Source of the DNA: Desulfovibrio sp. Huiquan2017
Lineage (GTDB): Bacteria > Desulfobacterota > Desulfovibrionia > Desulfovibrionales > Desulfovibrionaceae
Reading direction: 5' to 3'
Assembly (NCBI RefSeq): GCF_017351175.1
Contig: NZ_JAFMPN010000017.1
Span: forward strand, 35,577-99,576
DNA length: 64,000 nt
The position numbers were made by a program, and so were the translations under genes. Shown here piece by piece: positions 1 through 8,272 of the stretch. Below the pieces are notes generated by a model. That model made no database searches, was not told the origin of the DNA, and was given only the letters and a program-made list of their open reading frames with translations. Numbering within the stretch: the first letter of the stretch is position 1; each line of letters begins with the position of its first letter.

Positions 1-2
1 TC

Positions 3-1592
3 ATCAAATCCGCCCTCAATCCCGGGGCCGAGCCCAAACCGTCGCTCTCCTCCCTGCTGCAACGCATCATCGGCCGGGGAAAGGCGACCCTGCACCGCGA
101 ATACGGTCCGTCCGACTCGGTCCAGGACATGCTTCTCAAGGAGGCCGCCGACATCATCGCCCACGATCCGACCCTCATGCGCATCGCGCGCGGCCAGGTG
201 GACGACGTGGTCGTCTTGGAACGCGAGTGGGCCCGCTTCGTCTCCCTGGCCGCCAACCGTGTCCTCGCCCAGTTCGCGGACCGGACCCTTCACTCCGTGC
301 TCGGGGCCAACCTGTTCGACGTCTTTCATTCCATCGGCTCCGCGGGCTCCCTCTACGCCCTGCTCGCTCCCTACTTCGTGGGCTACGATCTCTTTTCCAC
401 CGAACGGGCTTTTTCCAACGCCTGCCTCGACCGCTTCCGCAAAAAGAACGCCCGGACCAGCGACGACCTCAAGATCGCGCACTTCACCGACACCTTCGAC
501 GAGATCAACGGCGTGGCCCGGACCATCCGTCAACAGCTCGAAATGGTCGCCCGGCACGGCAAGGACATGACCGTCATCACCTGCGGGGCCAGGGCCGACG
601 TGCCCGGTGCGGTCTCCTTCGAGCCCGTGGGCCGTTTCGACATCCCGGAATATCCCGAACTCTCCCTGGCCTACCCGCCGTTTCTCGATATGCTCACCCA
701 TTGCTTCGAGCAGGAATACGACTGCATCCTGGCCGCTACTCCCGGGCCTGTCGGGCTCGCCGCCCTGGCCATCGCCAAGATCCTGAAACTTCCCTTTCAC
801 GGCACCTACCACACCGCCTTCCCCGAATACGTCGGCAGCTTCACCGAGGACGCGGGCCTGGAAGACGGCTGCTGGCGCTACATGTCCTGGTTCTACAATC
901 AGATGCAGGTCATCTACGCGCCCTCGGAGGCCACCCGGTTCGAGCTCGTCGAACGGGGCATCGACCCCGGCAAGATCGTCACCTACCCGCGCGGCGTGGA
1001 CACCGAACGGTTCCACCCCGCCAAGCGCAACGGCTTCTTCAACAAGTTCGACGTCGGCGGTGGCGTCAAGCTCCTCTACGTCGGACGCGTGTCCAGGGAA
1101 AAAGGCCTCGATACCCTCACCGAAGCCTTCCGCAAGGTCGCCCGCATGCGCGACGCCATCCAACTCGTCGTGGTCGGCGACGGTCCCTATCTTCCGGAAA
1201 TGCAGCGCGCTTTGCGCACCGCCCCCGTCATCTTCACCGGCGTGCTCAAGGGCGAAGCCCTGGCCCAGGCCTATGCCAGCGCCGATCTCTTCGTCTTTCC
1301 CTCGGCCACCGACACCTTCGGCAACGTGGTCCTCGAAGCCCAGGCTTCGGGACTGCCCGTGATCGTCACCGACAAGGGCGGGCCCGCCGAGAACATCCTG
1401 CCCAACGAAACCGGCCTCATCGTCCCGGCGAACGATCCCGATTCCCTGCTTCGCGCCATCCTGCATATGGTCGATGCCCCCGAACGCATCGCCTACATGC
1501 GCCGCAAGGCCCGCTCCCACGTGGAAAACCGCACCTTTGACGCCACCTTTCTGAAAACCTGGGAAATCTTCGGCGACCACGTGGCTGCTTGA
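3..1592 (+). CDS. GT4-type glycosyltransferase, 5' end cut by window edge
   Basis: The frame is open from the left edge, so the true start lies upstream. From about nt 459 the protein is a GT-B glycosyltransferase: an N-terminal half beginning KIAHFTDTFDEINGV and a C-terminal half with LLYVGRVSREKGLDTL and the nucleotide-sugar site FPSATDTFGNVVLEAQASG (about nt 1297-1353). This matches GT4 mannosyltransferase-like enzymes that build glycolipids or surface glycans at the cytoplasmic face. The roughly 150 residues before that (nt 3-458) belong to another region I do not recognise, so this is probably a two-domain fusion. Donor and acceptor cannot be read from sequence. It ends in an A/B-repeat-filled convergent gap. 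Confidence 0.85.
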   Translation: MKSALNPGAEPKPSLSSLLQRIIGRGKATLHREYGPSDSVQDMLLKEAADIIAHDPTLMRIARGQVDDVVVLEREWARFVSLAANRVLAQFADRTLHSVLGANLFDVFHSIGSAGSLYALLAPYFVGYDLFSTERAFSNACLDRFRKKNARTSDDLKIAHFTDTFDEINGVARTIRQQLEMVARHGKDMTVITCGARADVPGAVSFEPVGRFDIPEYPELSLAYPPFLDMLTHCFEQEYDCILAATPGPVGLAALAIAKILKLPFHGTYHTAFPEYVGSFTEDAGLEDGCWRYMSWFYNQMQVIYAPSEATRFELVERGIDPGKIVTYPRGVDTERFHPAKRNGFFNKFDVGGGVKLLYVGRVSREKGLDTLTEAFRKVARMRDAIQLVVVGDGPYLPEMQRALRTAPVIFTGVLKGEALAQAYASADLFVFPSATDTFGNVVLEAQASGLPVIVTDKGGPAENILPNETGLIVPANDPDSLLRAILHMVDAPERIAYMRRKARSHVENRTFDATFLKTWEIFGDHVAA

Positions 1593-1657
1593 ACGTCCTT
1601 GGCGATTAGAAACGCAGCCCGCGCTGCCCCAGACCCCGCCAGGGGAGCGTTTGAAAA

Positions 1658-1789
1658 GGGAACTAGCTCCTTAATTCCCTGGGAAAAATCAGGCGTTGAA
1701 AGCCGCTTCGCGGCGAAGGTCAAAATGATTTCGCCTCCGGCGGGCCAGGACTCGCGCCCTTGCCTCCCGTTTTTGCGCCTCCGGCGCGG
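1658..1789 (+). repeat. Dispersed repeat family A, copy 1
   Basis: This stretch is closely similar to 18164-18353 and 32272-32460. Shared landmarks in order are GGGAACT, a run reading TTAA(T/C)TCCC, GTTGAAAGCCGC, GGCGAA, TCAAAATGATTTCGCCTCC, GGCGGGC, CTCGCGCCCTTGC, CCCGTTTTTGCGCC. It contains small inverted repeats such as GCCGC-TTC-GCGGC. It lies in a 463-nt gap between two convergent genes and no coding gene is supported inside it. Confidence 0.8.
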
Positions 1790-1853
1790 GCTTGCGGGCG
1801 CGGGGAGTAAGGACCGGGGGGCGTGGGAAAAAACAAAACCCGCGGTTTCGAAT

Positions 1854-1900
1854 AAAAAAAGCGGCATGCTTCCTTACGCAAGGAAGCTCGCCGTTTCGTT
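1854..1900. terminator. Hairpin with flanking A and T tracts (module C, copy 1)
   Basis: An A-run precedes a hairpin whose core arms are GCTTCCTT and AAGGAAGC around an ACGC loop, with CGGC/GCCG at the base and a T-rich tail. It could terminate either strand. The same module recurs at 25411-25456, again followed by a family B repeat. Confidence 0.55.
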
Positions 1901-1947
1901 TGTTTTCCCGTTAAAAATAGCTCACCGGCCCTTCGCCGACCGCCTTT

Positions 1948-2040
1948 CGCGAAGCGACACAAAAAGTTTTGGAGAGTCCAGAGAACCTTTTCAAAAGGTT
2001 CTCTGGCGGGTCCGGGGCAGCGCCCCGGCCGCCGGAGGCG
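1948..2040 (+). repeat. Hairpin repeat family B, copy 1
   Basis: Order of parts: CGCGAAGCGACA, AAAAAGTTTTGGAG, a perfect long palindrome at 1978-2006 with arms CCAGAGAACCTTTT and AAAAGGTTCTCTGG, a second hairpin CCGGGGC-AGC-GCCCCGG at 2012-2028, then GCCGCCGGAGGC. Similar modules occur at 25526, 54423 (reverse) and 54597. It lies directly before the 3' end of the minus-strand glycosyltransferase and may act as its terminator. Confidence 0.75.
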
Positions 2041-2055
2041 TTCCCTGTCCGTCGG

Positions 2056-3327
2056 CTACTCGCCGCAGGGCACGCCGTGGGATTTGTAGATTTCGCCCAA
2101 TTCTCGGATGAGTTTCTTGTTGTTGAAGACTTGGTGCGCCCGTTCCACGGCGGCGGGGATGAGGGTGCGCCGCAGGGCGTCGTCGGTCACGGCGCGGTGG
2201 ATGATCTCGGCCAGCCCTTCGGGGTCGTTGGACGGGCAGAGCAGCCCGGTCCGTTCGTGGGTGACGAGTTCGGGCACGCCGGAGACATCGGTGGCCGCCA
2301 CGGGCACGCCGGTGGCCATGGCTTCGGCGACCACGTTGGGGATGCCGTCGCGGTCCCCGTCCTTGGCCTCGCGGCAGCCCAGGGTGAAGCAGTCGGTGTC
2401 GCCCAGGAGCTTGATGACCTCGTCGTGGGTGATGGTCCCGGTCAGGGTGGTCACGTCGTCCAGGCCGAGGGAGTGGACGAGGTGTTTGATTTTGCGGTTG
2501 AATTTGGCCTTACCCTCGCCGACCAGGGTGTAGCGGAAGTCGAGCCCCCGGGCACGCAACCGGGCCAGGGCTTCGAGCACGGTGTCGAGGCCCTTTTTTT
2601 CTACGAACCGGGCCACGGTGAGGATGTGATAGGGCGGCTTCGCTTCGGGCGGGCGGCCGTTGGGGGAGAAAAGGTCGAGATTGATGCCGTGGTAGACGCA
2701 GTGGATGGGTTTGCCGTCCGCCACGTGTTCGCGGAGGTATTTTTCGTTGTAGCGGGTACAGGTGACCACGAACTTGGCGCGTTGGACCTTGTCCGCGATG
2801 CGGCGCGGGTCCTGGGTGTAGATGTCTTTGGCGTGGGCGGTGAAGGAAAAGGGGACGCCGGCCAGGAAGGCTGCGTACATGGTCACTGTCGTCGGGGTAT
2901 GGGCGAAGTGCCCGTGCAGATGGCCGAGGTCCACGCCGTCGTCGAGCATGGATTTCTGCACGATGTAGCCCGCCTGGAGCATGTGCTTGACCCAGGTGTG
3001 CTTCTTGGGAGCCAGGCGGAAGCGCTTTTTCATGATCTTGAGGCAATCCAGGTAGCGGCCGGGCATGCGCAGGAAGAGGCGGGCGTTGTGGTAGAGCAGC
3101 CGGGGCAGCCCCCAGATCATGGACTCGGGCAGGTAGGTGACCCGGGCCTTGATCCGCTTGATGGACTCATGGGAGAAATTCTCGCGCGGGGCGCGCATGG
3201 AATAGATGTGGATCTTGAAGCCCATCTCTTCGAGCAGACGGATCTCGTTGGAGATGAAAGTCTCGGAAATGCGCGGATATCCCTTGAGCACCATGCCCAG
3301 GGTTTTTTGTTTGGACGGGGCGGACAT
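2056..3327 (-). CDS. GT4 family glycosyltransferase
   Basis: This 423-residue GT-B enzyme transfers a sugar from a nucleotide donor in the cytoplasm. The N-terminal half starts MSAPSKQKTLGMVLKGYPR and includes HGHFAHTPTTV and FTAHAKDIY. The C-terminal half has ILTVARFVEKKGLDTV and the donor-binding signature GIPNVVAEAMATGVPVAATD. The frame is open further upstream, but this ATG overlaps the stop of the upstream gene in TGATG, which indicates translational coupling, so I start here. It forms an operon with the MurG-like gene. The likely role is surface polysaccharide or glycolipid synthesis; the exact sugar is unknown. Confidence 0.88.
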   Translation of the reverse strand: MSAPSKQKTLGMVLKGYPRISETFISNEIRLLEEMGFKIHIYSMRAPRENFSHESIKRIKARVTYLPESMIWGLPRLLYHNARLFLRMPGRYLDCLKIMKKRFRLAPKKHTWVKHMLQAGYIVQKSMLDDGVDLGHLHGHFAHTPTTVTMYAAFLAGVPFSFTAHAKDIYTQDPRRIADKVQRAKFVVTCTRYNEKYLREHVADGKPIHCVYHGINLDLFSPNGRPPEAKPPYHILTVARFVEKKGLDTVLEALARLRARGLDFRYTLVGEGKAKFNRKIKHLVHSLGLDDVTTLTGTITHDEVIKLLGDTDCFTLGCREAKDGDRDGIPNVVAEAMATGVPVAATDVSGVPELVTHERTGLLCPSNDPEGLAEIIHRAVTDDALRRTLIPAAVERAHQVFNNKKLIRELGEIYKSHGVPCGE

Positions 3328-4490
3328 CAGCAGTTTTCGCGGAAGAATTGGAGACGTTCGCGCATGACGTCGAGCCCGGTCATGGCGAAAGTGTCCAGGG
3401 CCGTAGTGTAGGGCGAGGGATCGTCGAGCAGGGCGTTGATCTTTTCGCGCATGGTTTCGGGCGAGATCTCGTCCCAAGGGATGTACTCGCACAATCCCCG
3501 TTCCTTGAAGACCCTGGCGCGGATGAGCTGTTCCTGGCGCGGGTTGTCGCGCGGGATGATCAGGGAGGGCTTTTTCAGGGAGAGTATTTCGCACATGGTG
3601 TTGTAGCCGCCCATGGAGACCACGAGGTCGGATTTGGCCATGCGTTTTTCCATGTTGCGCACGAAGGGCTTGATCTGGACCTTGAGGGCGCGGGCACGGT
3701 CGGCCAGTTCGTCGAGGCGTTCCAGCGAGAGGAACGGACCGGTGATCATCAGGGTCTTGAAATCCACGGTGCCGTTGGTCTCGAGCATCTTGAGATAGGT
3801 GTCGAGGACCACGTAGCCGTCGCCGCCGCCGCCGATGGTGACGATGACCTGCTTGTGCTTGCGCTTGGTCTTGCGGGTGCGCGGGATGAAGCGCGGAATG
3901 TAGCCGGTGAACACGGTCTTGGCCGCGATGTCGTCCGGGAAGGCGTATTCGGTAATGGGGTCGTACATGGTCTTGGAGCCGTAGACCCAGATTTCGGAGT
4001 AGAGGTCGCGCAGGACCTCGGGAAATTTCTTGCGTTTCCAGTCGTTGCGGGTGGACTCCGCGTCGTCGAGGATGTCGCGTAGCCCCAGGACCACGCGGGA
4101 GCAGGGCAGGTGTTTGCGCATCCACTTGAGGGTCGGCAGGACCTCGCTCTTGAGGCCGGTGGGCACTTTGTCCACGATGAGCAGGTCGGGCTTGAAGCTC
4201 TTGGCCGTGGCGGAGATGATCTGGGTGCGGATGGAAATGGCGATTTTGGGATCGACTTTGATGGAGTGCGGCACATAGACCACGTTGGTCTTCTTGATCA
4301 TGCCGGGGATGCGCACGAAGTCGATGCCTCGCGGCATGGTGTACCGGCCGACGATGGGTGAGCCGGTGACGATGAGGATGTTGACCTCCGGCCCCACCAG
4401 GTTCCTGGCGATGGCCATCGTGCGGCGAATGTGTCCCAGACCATAGGTGTCGTGGGAATACATCAGGATGTTGTACGCTTTCGATTCCAT
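3327..4490 (-). CDS. MurG-like (GT28-type) glycosyltransferase family protein
   Basis: The product is about 387 residues. The N-terminus carries a MurG-like loop (MYSHDTYGLGHIRRTMAIA), and the C-terminal half has VSMGGYNTMCEILSLKKPS and IIPRDNPRQEQLIRA, the pattern used by GT28 enzymes to bind UDP-sugars. It is not MurG itself because the rest of the sequence is too divergent. An in-frame ATG lies 39 nt upstream, but the ATG at 4490 follows a GGAAA-type site and begins at the conserved core. It is coupled by stop-start overlap to the downstream GT4 gene, suggesting the two act in the same glycan pathway. Confidence 0.8.
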   Translation of the reverse strand: MESKAYNILMYSHDTYGLGHIRRTMAIARNLVGPEVNILIVTGSPIVGRYTMPRGIDFVRIPGMIKKTNVVYVPHSIKVDPKIAISIRTQIISATAKSFKPDLLIVDKVPTGLKSEVLPTLKWMRKHLPCSRVVLGLRDILDDAESTRNDWKRKKFPEVLRDLYSEIWVYGSKTMYDPITEYAFPDDIAAKTVFTGYIPRFIPRTRKTKRKHKQVIVTIGGGGDGYVVLDTYLKMLETNGTVDFKTLMITGPFLSLERLDELADRARALKVQIKPFVRNMEKRMAKSDLVVSMGGYNTMCEILSLKKPSLIIPRDNPRQEQLIRARVFKERGLCEYIPWDEISPETMREKINALLDDPSPYTTALDTFAMTGLDVMRERLQFFRENC

Positions 4491-4508
4491 CAAGTTTCCG
4501 CGTGTCAC

Positions 4509-4541
4509 AAAAAGAGCCGGACAGTCCATCTACTCCGGCTC
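4509..4541 (-). terminator. Rho-independent terminator for the radical SAM gene
   Basis: Read on the minus strand, a GAGCCGG/CCGGCTC stem is followed directly by five T residues. It lies between the radical SAM gene and the glycosyltransferase pair, implying that the pair has its own promoter or depends on readthrough. Confidence 0.7.
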
Positions 4542-4612
4542 GTGCTTACAATATAGGCTTGTGGGGGTTCTGTCCAGAACCGGCGGGGGACAATGTGGAA
4601 TTTATCCGCGCA

Positions 4613-5725
4613 TTACCGGGGAACGGCGTCGCCGTTGACATCCAGGCAGATGCCGGGATCGAAATCCGGGGCGCCGGTCCGGGCGCCGTCGAGGTTTGCG
4701 GCATAGAGTTCGTTGTCCGGCCGCGTCGCCAGGGCGCGCTCGAAACGGCGTACGGCTTCATCCGCATCGCCGCGCCGCCAGGCCAGCACGCCGAGATTGT
4801 TCTCACCGCAGGGGTGTCCGGGCGAAGCGGCCATGGCTCGTTCGAAGGCCGAGAGTGAGGCCCCGTTTTCAGCCACCACCGCGAACTGGACGCCCTCCAC
4901 CAGGGCGGCCTGGGCGTCGGTCAGCCGCACGTGGTCCAGCCCTCGGCAGGGGCAGCGGCTCTTGGTGCAGGGGGGGTGTCCCTCGTACAGGCGGACCTCT
5001 TGCATGACGTTGCCGAGCACGGTCTTGTCGCCGGGACAGCGGAAGATCGTGCCGTCGGGCTCCATGCGCAGCAGGGTGCGGCCCGCGGAGCAGGGCAGTC
5101 CCTTGAAGTTGAAAGCCACCTTCCGGCCCTGTTCCGGGTGGTCGGCGAAGATCGCCCGTGCGCGGTCGCCATAGGCCTCGGGATAACGCCGTCCTTCGAA
5201 TTCACCCCGGAAAGGCCGCGGGGTGATGGTGATGCCGTGCCCGGCGAAGAAGGCCACGTCGTCGTGGAAGCGCGCCTCCAGCGTGGGGTGGACCACGTAG
5301 TTGACGATGATCTCGAATCCCTTGTCCATGAGCAGGCGGGCGTTGGCGATGAAGGCGTCCACGCCTTTGACCCGTTCGCGTTCCTCGATGTGCAGCGCCA
5401 CGTAGAGATTATGGACCCGGGCCGGATCAATGCGTTCGGCGAACTCGCGGATCTTCGAGGATGCGGACAGGTTGGTGTCGATGCCGATGACGTGGCTCTC
5501 GGTCAGGGTTGCGCAGATATCGACGATGCCCGGATAGATGAACGGTTCGCCGCCGGTCAGGCCGACTTTCCAGGTCTCGCCCGTGCTGTCGAGGAAGGCC
5601 TTGATGCGGGTCGCCTCCAGGGTCTCGGTCACGGCGCTGTTGTCGTGGGGAAAGTAGCAGTATTCACAACGGAAATTACATTTCCGCGTCATATTCCAGA
5701 TCAGGATGTTGCCGGGGACGTTCAT
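4613..5725 (-). CDS. Radical SAM protein with TPR-like C-terminus
   Basis: The product is about 370 residues. CNFRCEYC near residues 16-23 is the CxxxCxxC motif that binds the SAM-cleaving [4Fe-4S] cluster, followed by a GLTGGEPF box typical of the family. Cysteines around GLPCSAG, IFRCPGDK and CTKSRCPCRG (about residues 240-290) could bind auxiliary clusters, as in SPASM-type enzymes, although spacing is not diagnostic. The last 70 residues look like a TPR unit (NNLGVLAWRRGDADEAVRRFERAL). Start chosen at the ATG 10 nt after GGAGG; upstream in-frame ATGs lack such a site. Substrate unknown; the context is glycan genes. Confidence 0.8.
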   Translation of the reverse strand: MNVPGNILIWNMTRKCNFRCEYCYFPHDNSAVTETLEATRIKAFLDSTGETWKVGLTGGEPFIYPGIVDICATLTESHVIGIDTNLSASSKIREFAERIDPARVHNLYVALHIEERERVKGVDAFIANARLLMDKGFEIIVNYVVHPTLEARFHDDVAFFAGHGITITPRPFRGEFEGRRYPEAYGDRARAIFADHPEQGRKVAFNFKGLPCSAGRTLLRMEPDGTIFRCPGDKTVLGNVMQEVRLYEGHPPCTKSRCPCRGLDHVRLTDAQAALVEGVQFAVVAENGASLSAFERAMAASPGHPCGENNLGVLAWRRGDADEAVRRFERALATRPDNELYAANLDGARTGAPDFDPGICLDVNGDAVPR

Positions 5726-5824
5726 GCTGGTGTGGCCTCCGTGCATGGTCCTGCCACATTGTCCATGAAAATGCCAGTGGCGGCAGTGGCTTTTATTGCC
5801 AAGCTTTGTTACTATCTGCGTCCC

Positions 5825-6604
5825 ATGACTGCTCACGCCATGAATAATTTACTGCGCGAACTGGACGCCTGGAAGGACGCGGACGCCACCGCCGAATTCT
5901 GGTGGCGCGACGACGACGCGGCCGAACCGGCCGTGGAACTCGACCGGCTCATTCGGTTGAGCGACGGCTTTGTCGTGCCGTGCGGCCTGGCCACGGTCCC
6001 GGCCAAGGCGGGCGAACCGCTGCGCAAAACCTTGTCCCACGCCCACCACGTCTGGGTGCTCCAGCACGGCTACGCCCACAAGAACCACGCTCCGTCGGGC
6101 GCCGGGGCCTGGGAATTGGGCAATCACCGACCCAAGTCCGTGGTCCTGGACGAACTCCGGCAGGGCATGGGCAAGCTGGTCCAGTTGTTCAAGGGCCGGT
6201 TCGTGCCCGTCCTGGTGCCGCCGTGGAACCGCATCGACCCGGAGCTTCTGGCCTATCTTCCGGTCATGGGCTACCGGGGATTGTCCGGCAGCTACAAGAA
6301 GCACCGTCCCGCACCGCCCGCCGACCTGCGCGTGGCCGACGCCCACTGCGACGTGCTCTACTGGAAGGACAAACCCCATGTGCGTTTCGCCGGTACGGAA
6401 AAGTGCCTGAACCTGCTCACGGATCACCTGCGCGACAAGCGCACGGGCGAGGCCCGCGCCGATGAGCCCACCTGCCTGCTGACCCACCATCTGGCCATGG
6501 ACGCCGAGGCCTGGGCCTTCGTGGAGGCGCTTTTCGCGGCGACCACGGCCCATCCTGCGGCGGTATGGGTTTCCCCGGCCTCTATCTGGCCCGCCAAGGG
6601 CTGA
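5825..6604 (+). CDS. Polysaccharide deacetylase-like protein
   Basis: The protein is 259 residues (254 if the second ATG at 5840 is used). The segment EFWWRDDDAAEP near the N-terminus gives the Asp cluster seen at the metal site of polysaccharide-deacetylase-fold (NodB-like) proteins, and HGYAHKNHAP plus VPPWNRIDPEL match further motif positions of that fold. No signal peptide is visible, so it may be cytoplasmic, like the divergent deacetylase-like proteins found in glycan clusters. It is transcribed divergently from the radical SAM gene, about 100 nt away. Enzymatic activity is inferred only. Confidence 0.65.
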   Translation: MTAHAMNNLLRELDAWKDADATAEFWWRDDDAAEPAVELDRLIRLSDGFVVPCGLATVPAKAGEPLRKTLSHAHHVWVLQHGYAHKNHAPSGAGAWELGNHRPKSVVLDELRQGMGKLVQLFKGRFVPVLVPPWNRIDPELLAYLPVMGYRGLSGSYKKHRPAPPADLRVADAHCDVLYWKDKPHVRFAGTEKCLNLLTDHLRDKRTGEARADEPTCLLTHHLAMDAEAWAFVEALFAATTAHPAAVWVSPASIWPAKG

Positions 6605-6635
6605 TTCCCGGCCGAAAAATACCCGTTTCGAACAG

Positions 6636-6664
6636 TTGACACCTGTCAGGTAGGTTTCTGCTTG
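6636..6664 (+). promoter_or_regulatory. Possible promoter with embedded inverted repeat
   Basis: TTGACA at 6636 is followed 17 nt later by a poor -10 (TGCTTG). The spacer starts with ACCTG-T-CAGGT (6641-6651), a perfect inverted repeat that could be an operator for the GNAT gene 57 nt downstream. Weak evidence. Confidence 0.25.
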
Positions 6665-6720
6665 CACACAACCGACGAACGATCTACCGTCCCTTTCGAA
6701 CCATTTCCCAGAGGATTGCC

Positions 6721-7578
6721 ATGACCGCCACACTGCGCCGAATGAAGCCTGCGGACATCGAGGCCGTCTGTTCGCTTCTGCACGAGAATATGAATCCGAA
6801 TTTCACCGCGAAGCGTTGGAAGGCGCTGTTCGCCCCGAATTGGTGCGGATCCGACCACGACATGGGCATCGTGGCCGAGGCCGACGGCCGCATCGTGGGC
6901 GTGCACGGCCATGTTTGTTCGTACCGGGTCATCGACGGCCACCGCGAGCGATTCCGGAATTTTTCCTCCTGGTATATCCTCAAGGAATACCGCAAGCACG
7001 GACTCGGTTCGGCCATGGTCGAGATGGCCATCGACGATCCCGAAATCACCTGCACGGTCTTTTCCTTGTCCCCCAAGCGTATCGACTTCTTCAAGACGCT
7101 CGGCATGAGCGTGCTCGAAGAGGAACGGCTGCTGTGGCGCCGCACCGGCAAGAAGTACGACAATCTCGAACTGGTCTCGGACCCGGTCAAAATCCGGCAA
7201 TGGTGCGACCAGGGCGACATCCGCGTCTTCGACGACCACCACGACCTGCCGGTCATTCCGGTCCTGGTCATGACCCGCTGCACCCAGTGTCTGCTCTTTC
7301 TGTCCCGGGCCGTCAAACACGGCGGCACGGTCTACTACGACGTGCTCTACCGTTCCAATCCGGCACTGTTCACCGCCCGCGTCCAGGACATCGCCGAGGC
7401 CCTGTTGCCGGACGAGGATTGCGTGCTGGCCGCGGACCGGCGGTTCACGGATCACGACGCCGGGGGAGAGGTGGAGGTCATCAAGTCGCCGCGGTTCTTC
7501 AAGTCCGCGCGGGTCGAGCCCCGGGACATCGACCTGGCCTACTCCGAAATATCCCTGCTTGGGCTCAAGCTGGATTAG
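6721..7578 (+). CDS. GNAT family N-acetyltransferase
   Basis: A 285-residue cytoplasmic protein. Residues 1-150 form a GNAT fold: LRRMKPADIEAVCSLLHENM at the start, a central strand (GIVAEADGRIVGVHGH), the acetyl-CoA loop region EYRKHGLGSAMVEMAI in place of the classic Q/RxxGxG/A, and KRIDFFKTLGM near the end of the domain. The remaining 130 residues are an extension I do not recognise. An AGAGGATTGCC site precedes the ATG. It sits between a deacetylase-like gene and a WbuC-like cupin, which suggests acylation of a sugar or glycan precursor, but the acceptor cannot be told. Confidence 0.75.
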   Translation: MTATLRRMKPADIEAVCSLLHENMNPNFTAKRWKALFAPNWCGSDHDMGIVAEADGRIVGVHGHVCSYRVIDGHRERFRNFSSWYILKEYRKHGLGSAMVEMAIDDPEITCTVFSLSPKRIDFFKTLGMSVLEEERLLWRRTGKKYDNLELVSDPVKIRQWCDQGDIRVFDDHHDLPVIPVLVMTRCTQCLLFLSRAVKHGGTVYYDVLYRSNPALFTARVQDIAEALLPDEDCVLAADRRFTDHDAGGEVEVIKSPRFFKSARVEPRDIDLAYSEISLLGLKLD

Positions 7579-7621
7579 GCCCCCCTTGCCCAAAGTCCCC
7601 TGGCAGGATAGGGAGCAAGGC

Positions 7622-8200
7622 ATGAGCGAAGAAAAAACTCCTTTCACGGCCTTGGAAGCGCCTGCGGGTGACGTCACTTCCCTGACCCTCAGCCTGGTGG
7701 GCAAGTTGCTTGCCCAGTCCCGGCAGAGCCCGCGCAAACGCATGCTCCAGAAGCTGCACAAAACGCATGAGGCCACGGCGCACCGCATGTTCAACGCCAT
7801 GCAGCCCGGCACCTACATCACGCCCCACAGGCACCTTGATCCGCCCAAGGACGAGACCCTTCTGGTCATGGCCGGGGCCATGCTTTTCATCCGTTTCACG
7901 GACGAGGGCGAAATCGCCGAGCAGCTTCTCCTCCAACCCGGTACCGAGACCTTCGGGGTGGACGTGGCCCCGCACGTCTACCACACCTACGTGCCGCTCA
8001 AGCAGGACACCCTGGTCTTCGAGTGCAAGACCGGGCCGTATGACCGGGAGTCGGACAAGGACATCCCGGATTGGGCCCCGCGCGAGGGCTCGCCCGAAGC
8101 CGAGGCGTACCTTCTCGAACTGCTCAAGACCCTGGCCGCCAAGGCCACTGCCGAGGCCGAGGCCGTCAAGGCCGCACGCGGCGACGAGCCCGACCAATAG
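7622..8200 (+). CDS. WbuC family cupin metalloprotein
   Basis: A 192-residue protein resembling WbuC, a cupin-fold protein encoded in O-antigen clusters. Its cupin metal motif is PHRHLDPPKDE, preceded by MFNAMQPGTYIT and followed by LLVMAGAMLFIRF. The second half has VAPHVYHTYVPL, supplying further possible His ligands. The last 40 residues are an Ala/Glu-rich helix. The ATG at 7622 follows GGGAGCAAGG and starts just after the GNAT stop, so co-transcription is likely. WbuC function is poorly defined; a role in surface sugar metabolism is inferred from family and neighbours. Confidence 0.8.
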   Translation: MSEEKTPFTALEAPAGDVTSLTLSLVGKLLAQSRQSPRKRMLQKLHKTHEATAHRMFNAMQPGTYITPHRHLDPPKDETLLVMAGAMLFIRFTDEGEIAEQLLLQPGTETFGVDVAPHVYHTYVPLKQDTLVFECKTGPYDRESDKDIPDWAPREGSPEAEAYLLELLKTLAAKATAEAEAVKAARGDEPDQ

Positions 8201-8272
8201 GCGCAAAGCGGCCTTGCCGCCCGGCGGCGAATACAGTACACGGGATAAGTTTTTCCCTAAGGAGACCAGCCC

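Noticed and set aside
1969..3411. Plus-strand frame over the GT4 gene and similar opposite-strand frames elsewhere
   Set aside because: Low-complexity Gly/Val/Asp-rich translation typical of antisense frames in high-GC DNA; the minus-strand gene has conserved glycosyltransferase motifs.
2056..4125. A 689-codon continuous frame covering the GT4 gene and part of its upstream neighbour
   Set aside because: The upstream portion is a shadow of the MurG-like gene in another frame; the TGATG overlap marks the real start of the GT4 gene.
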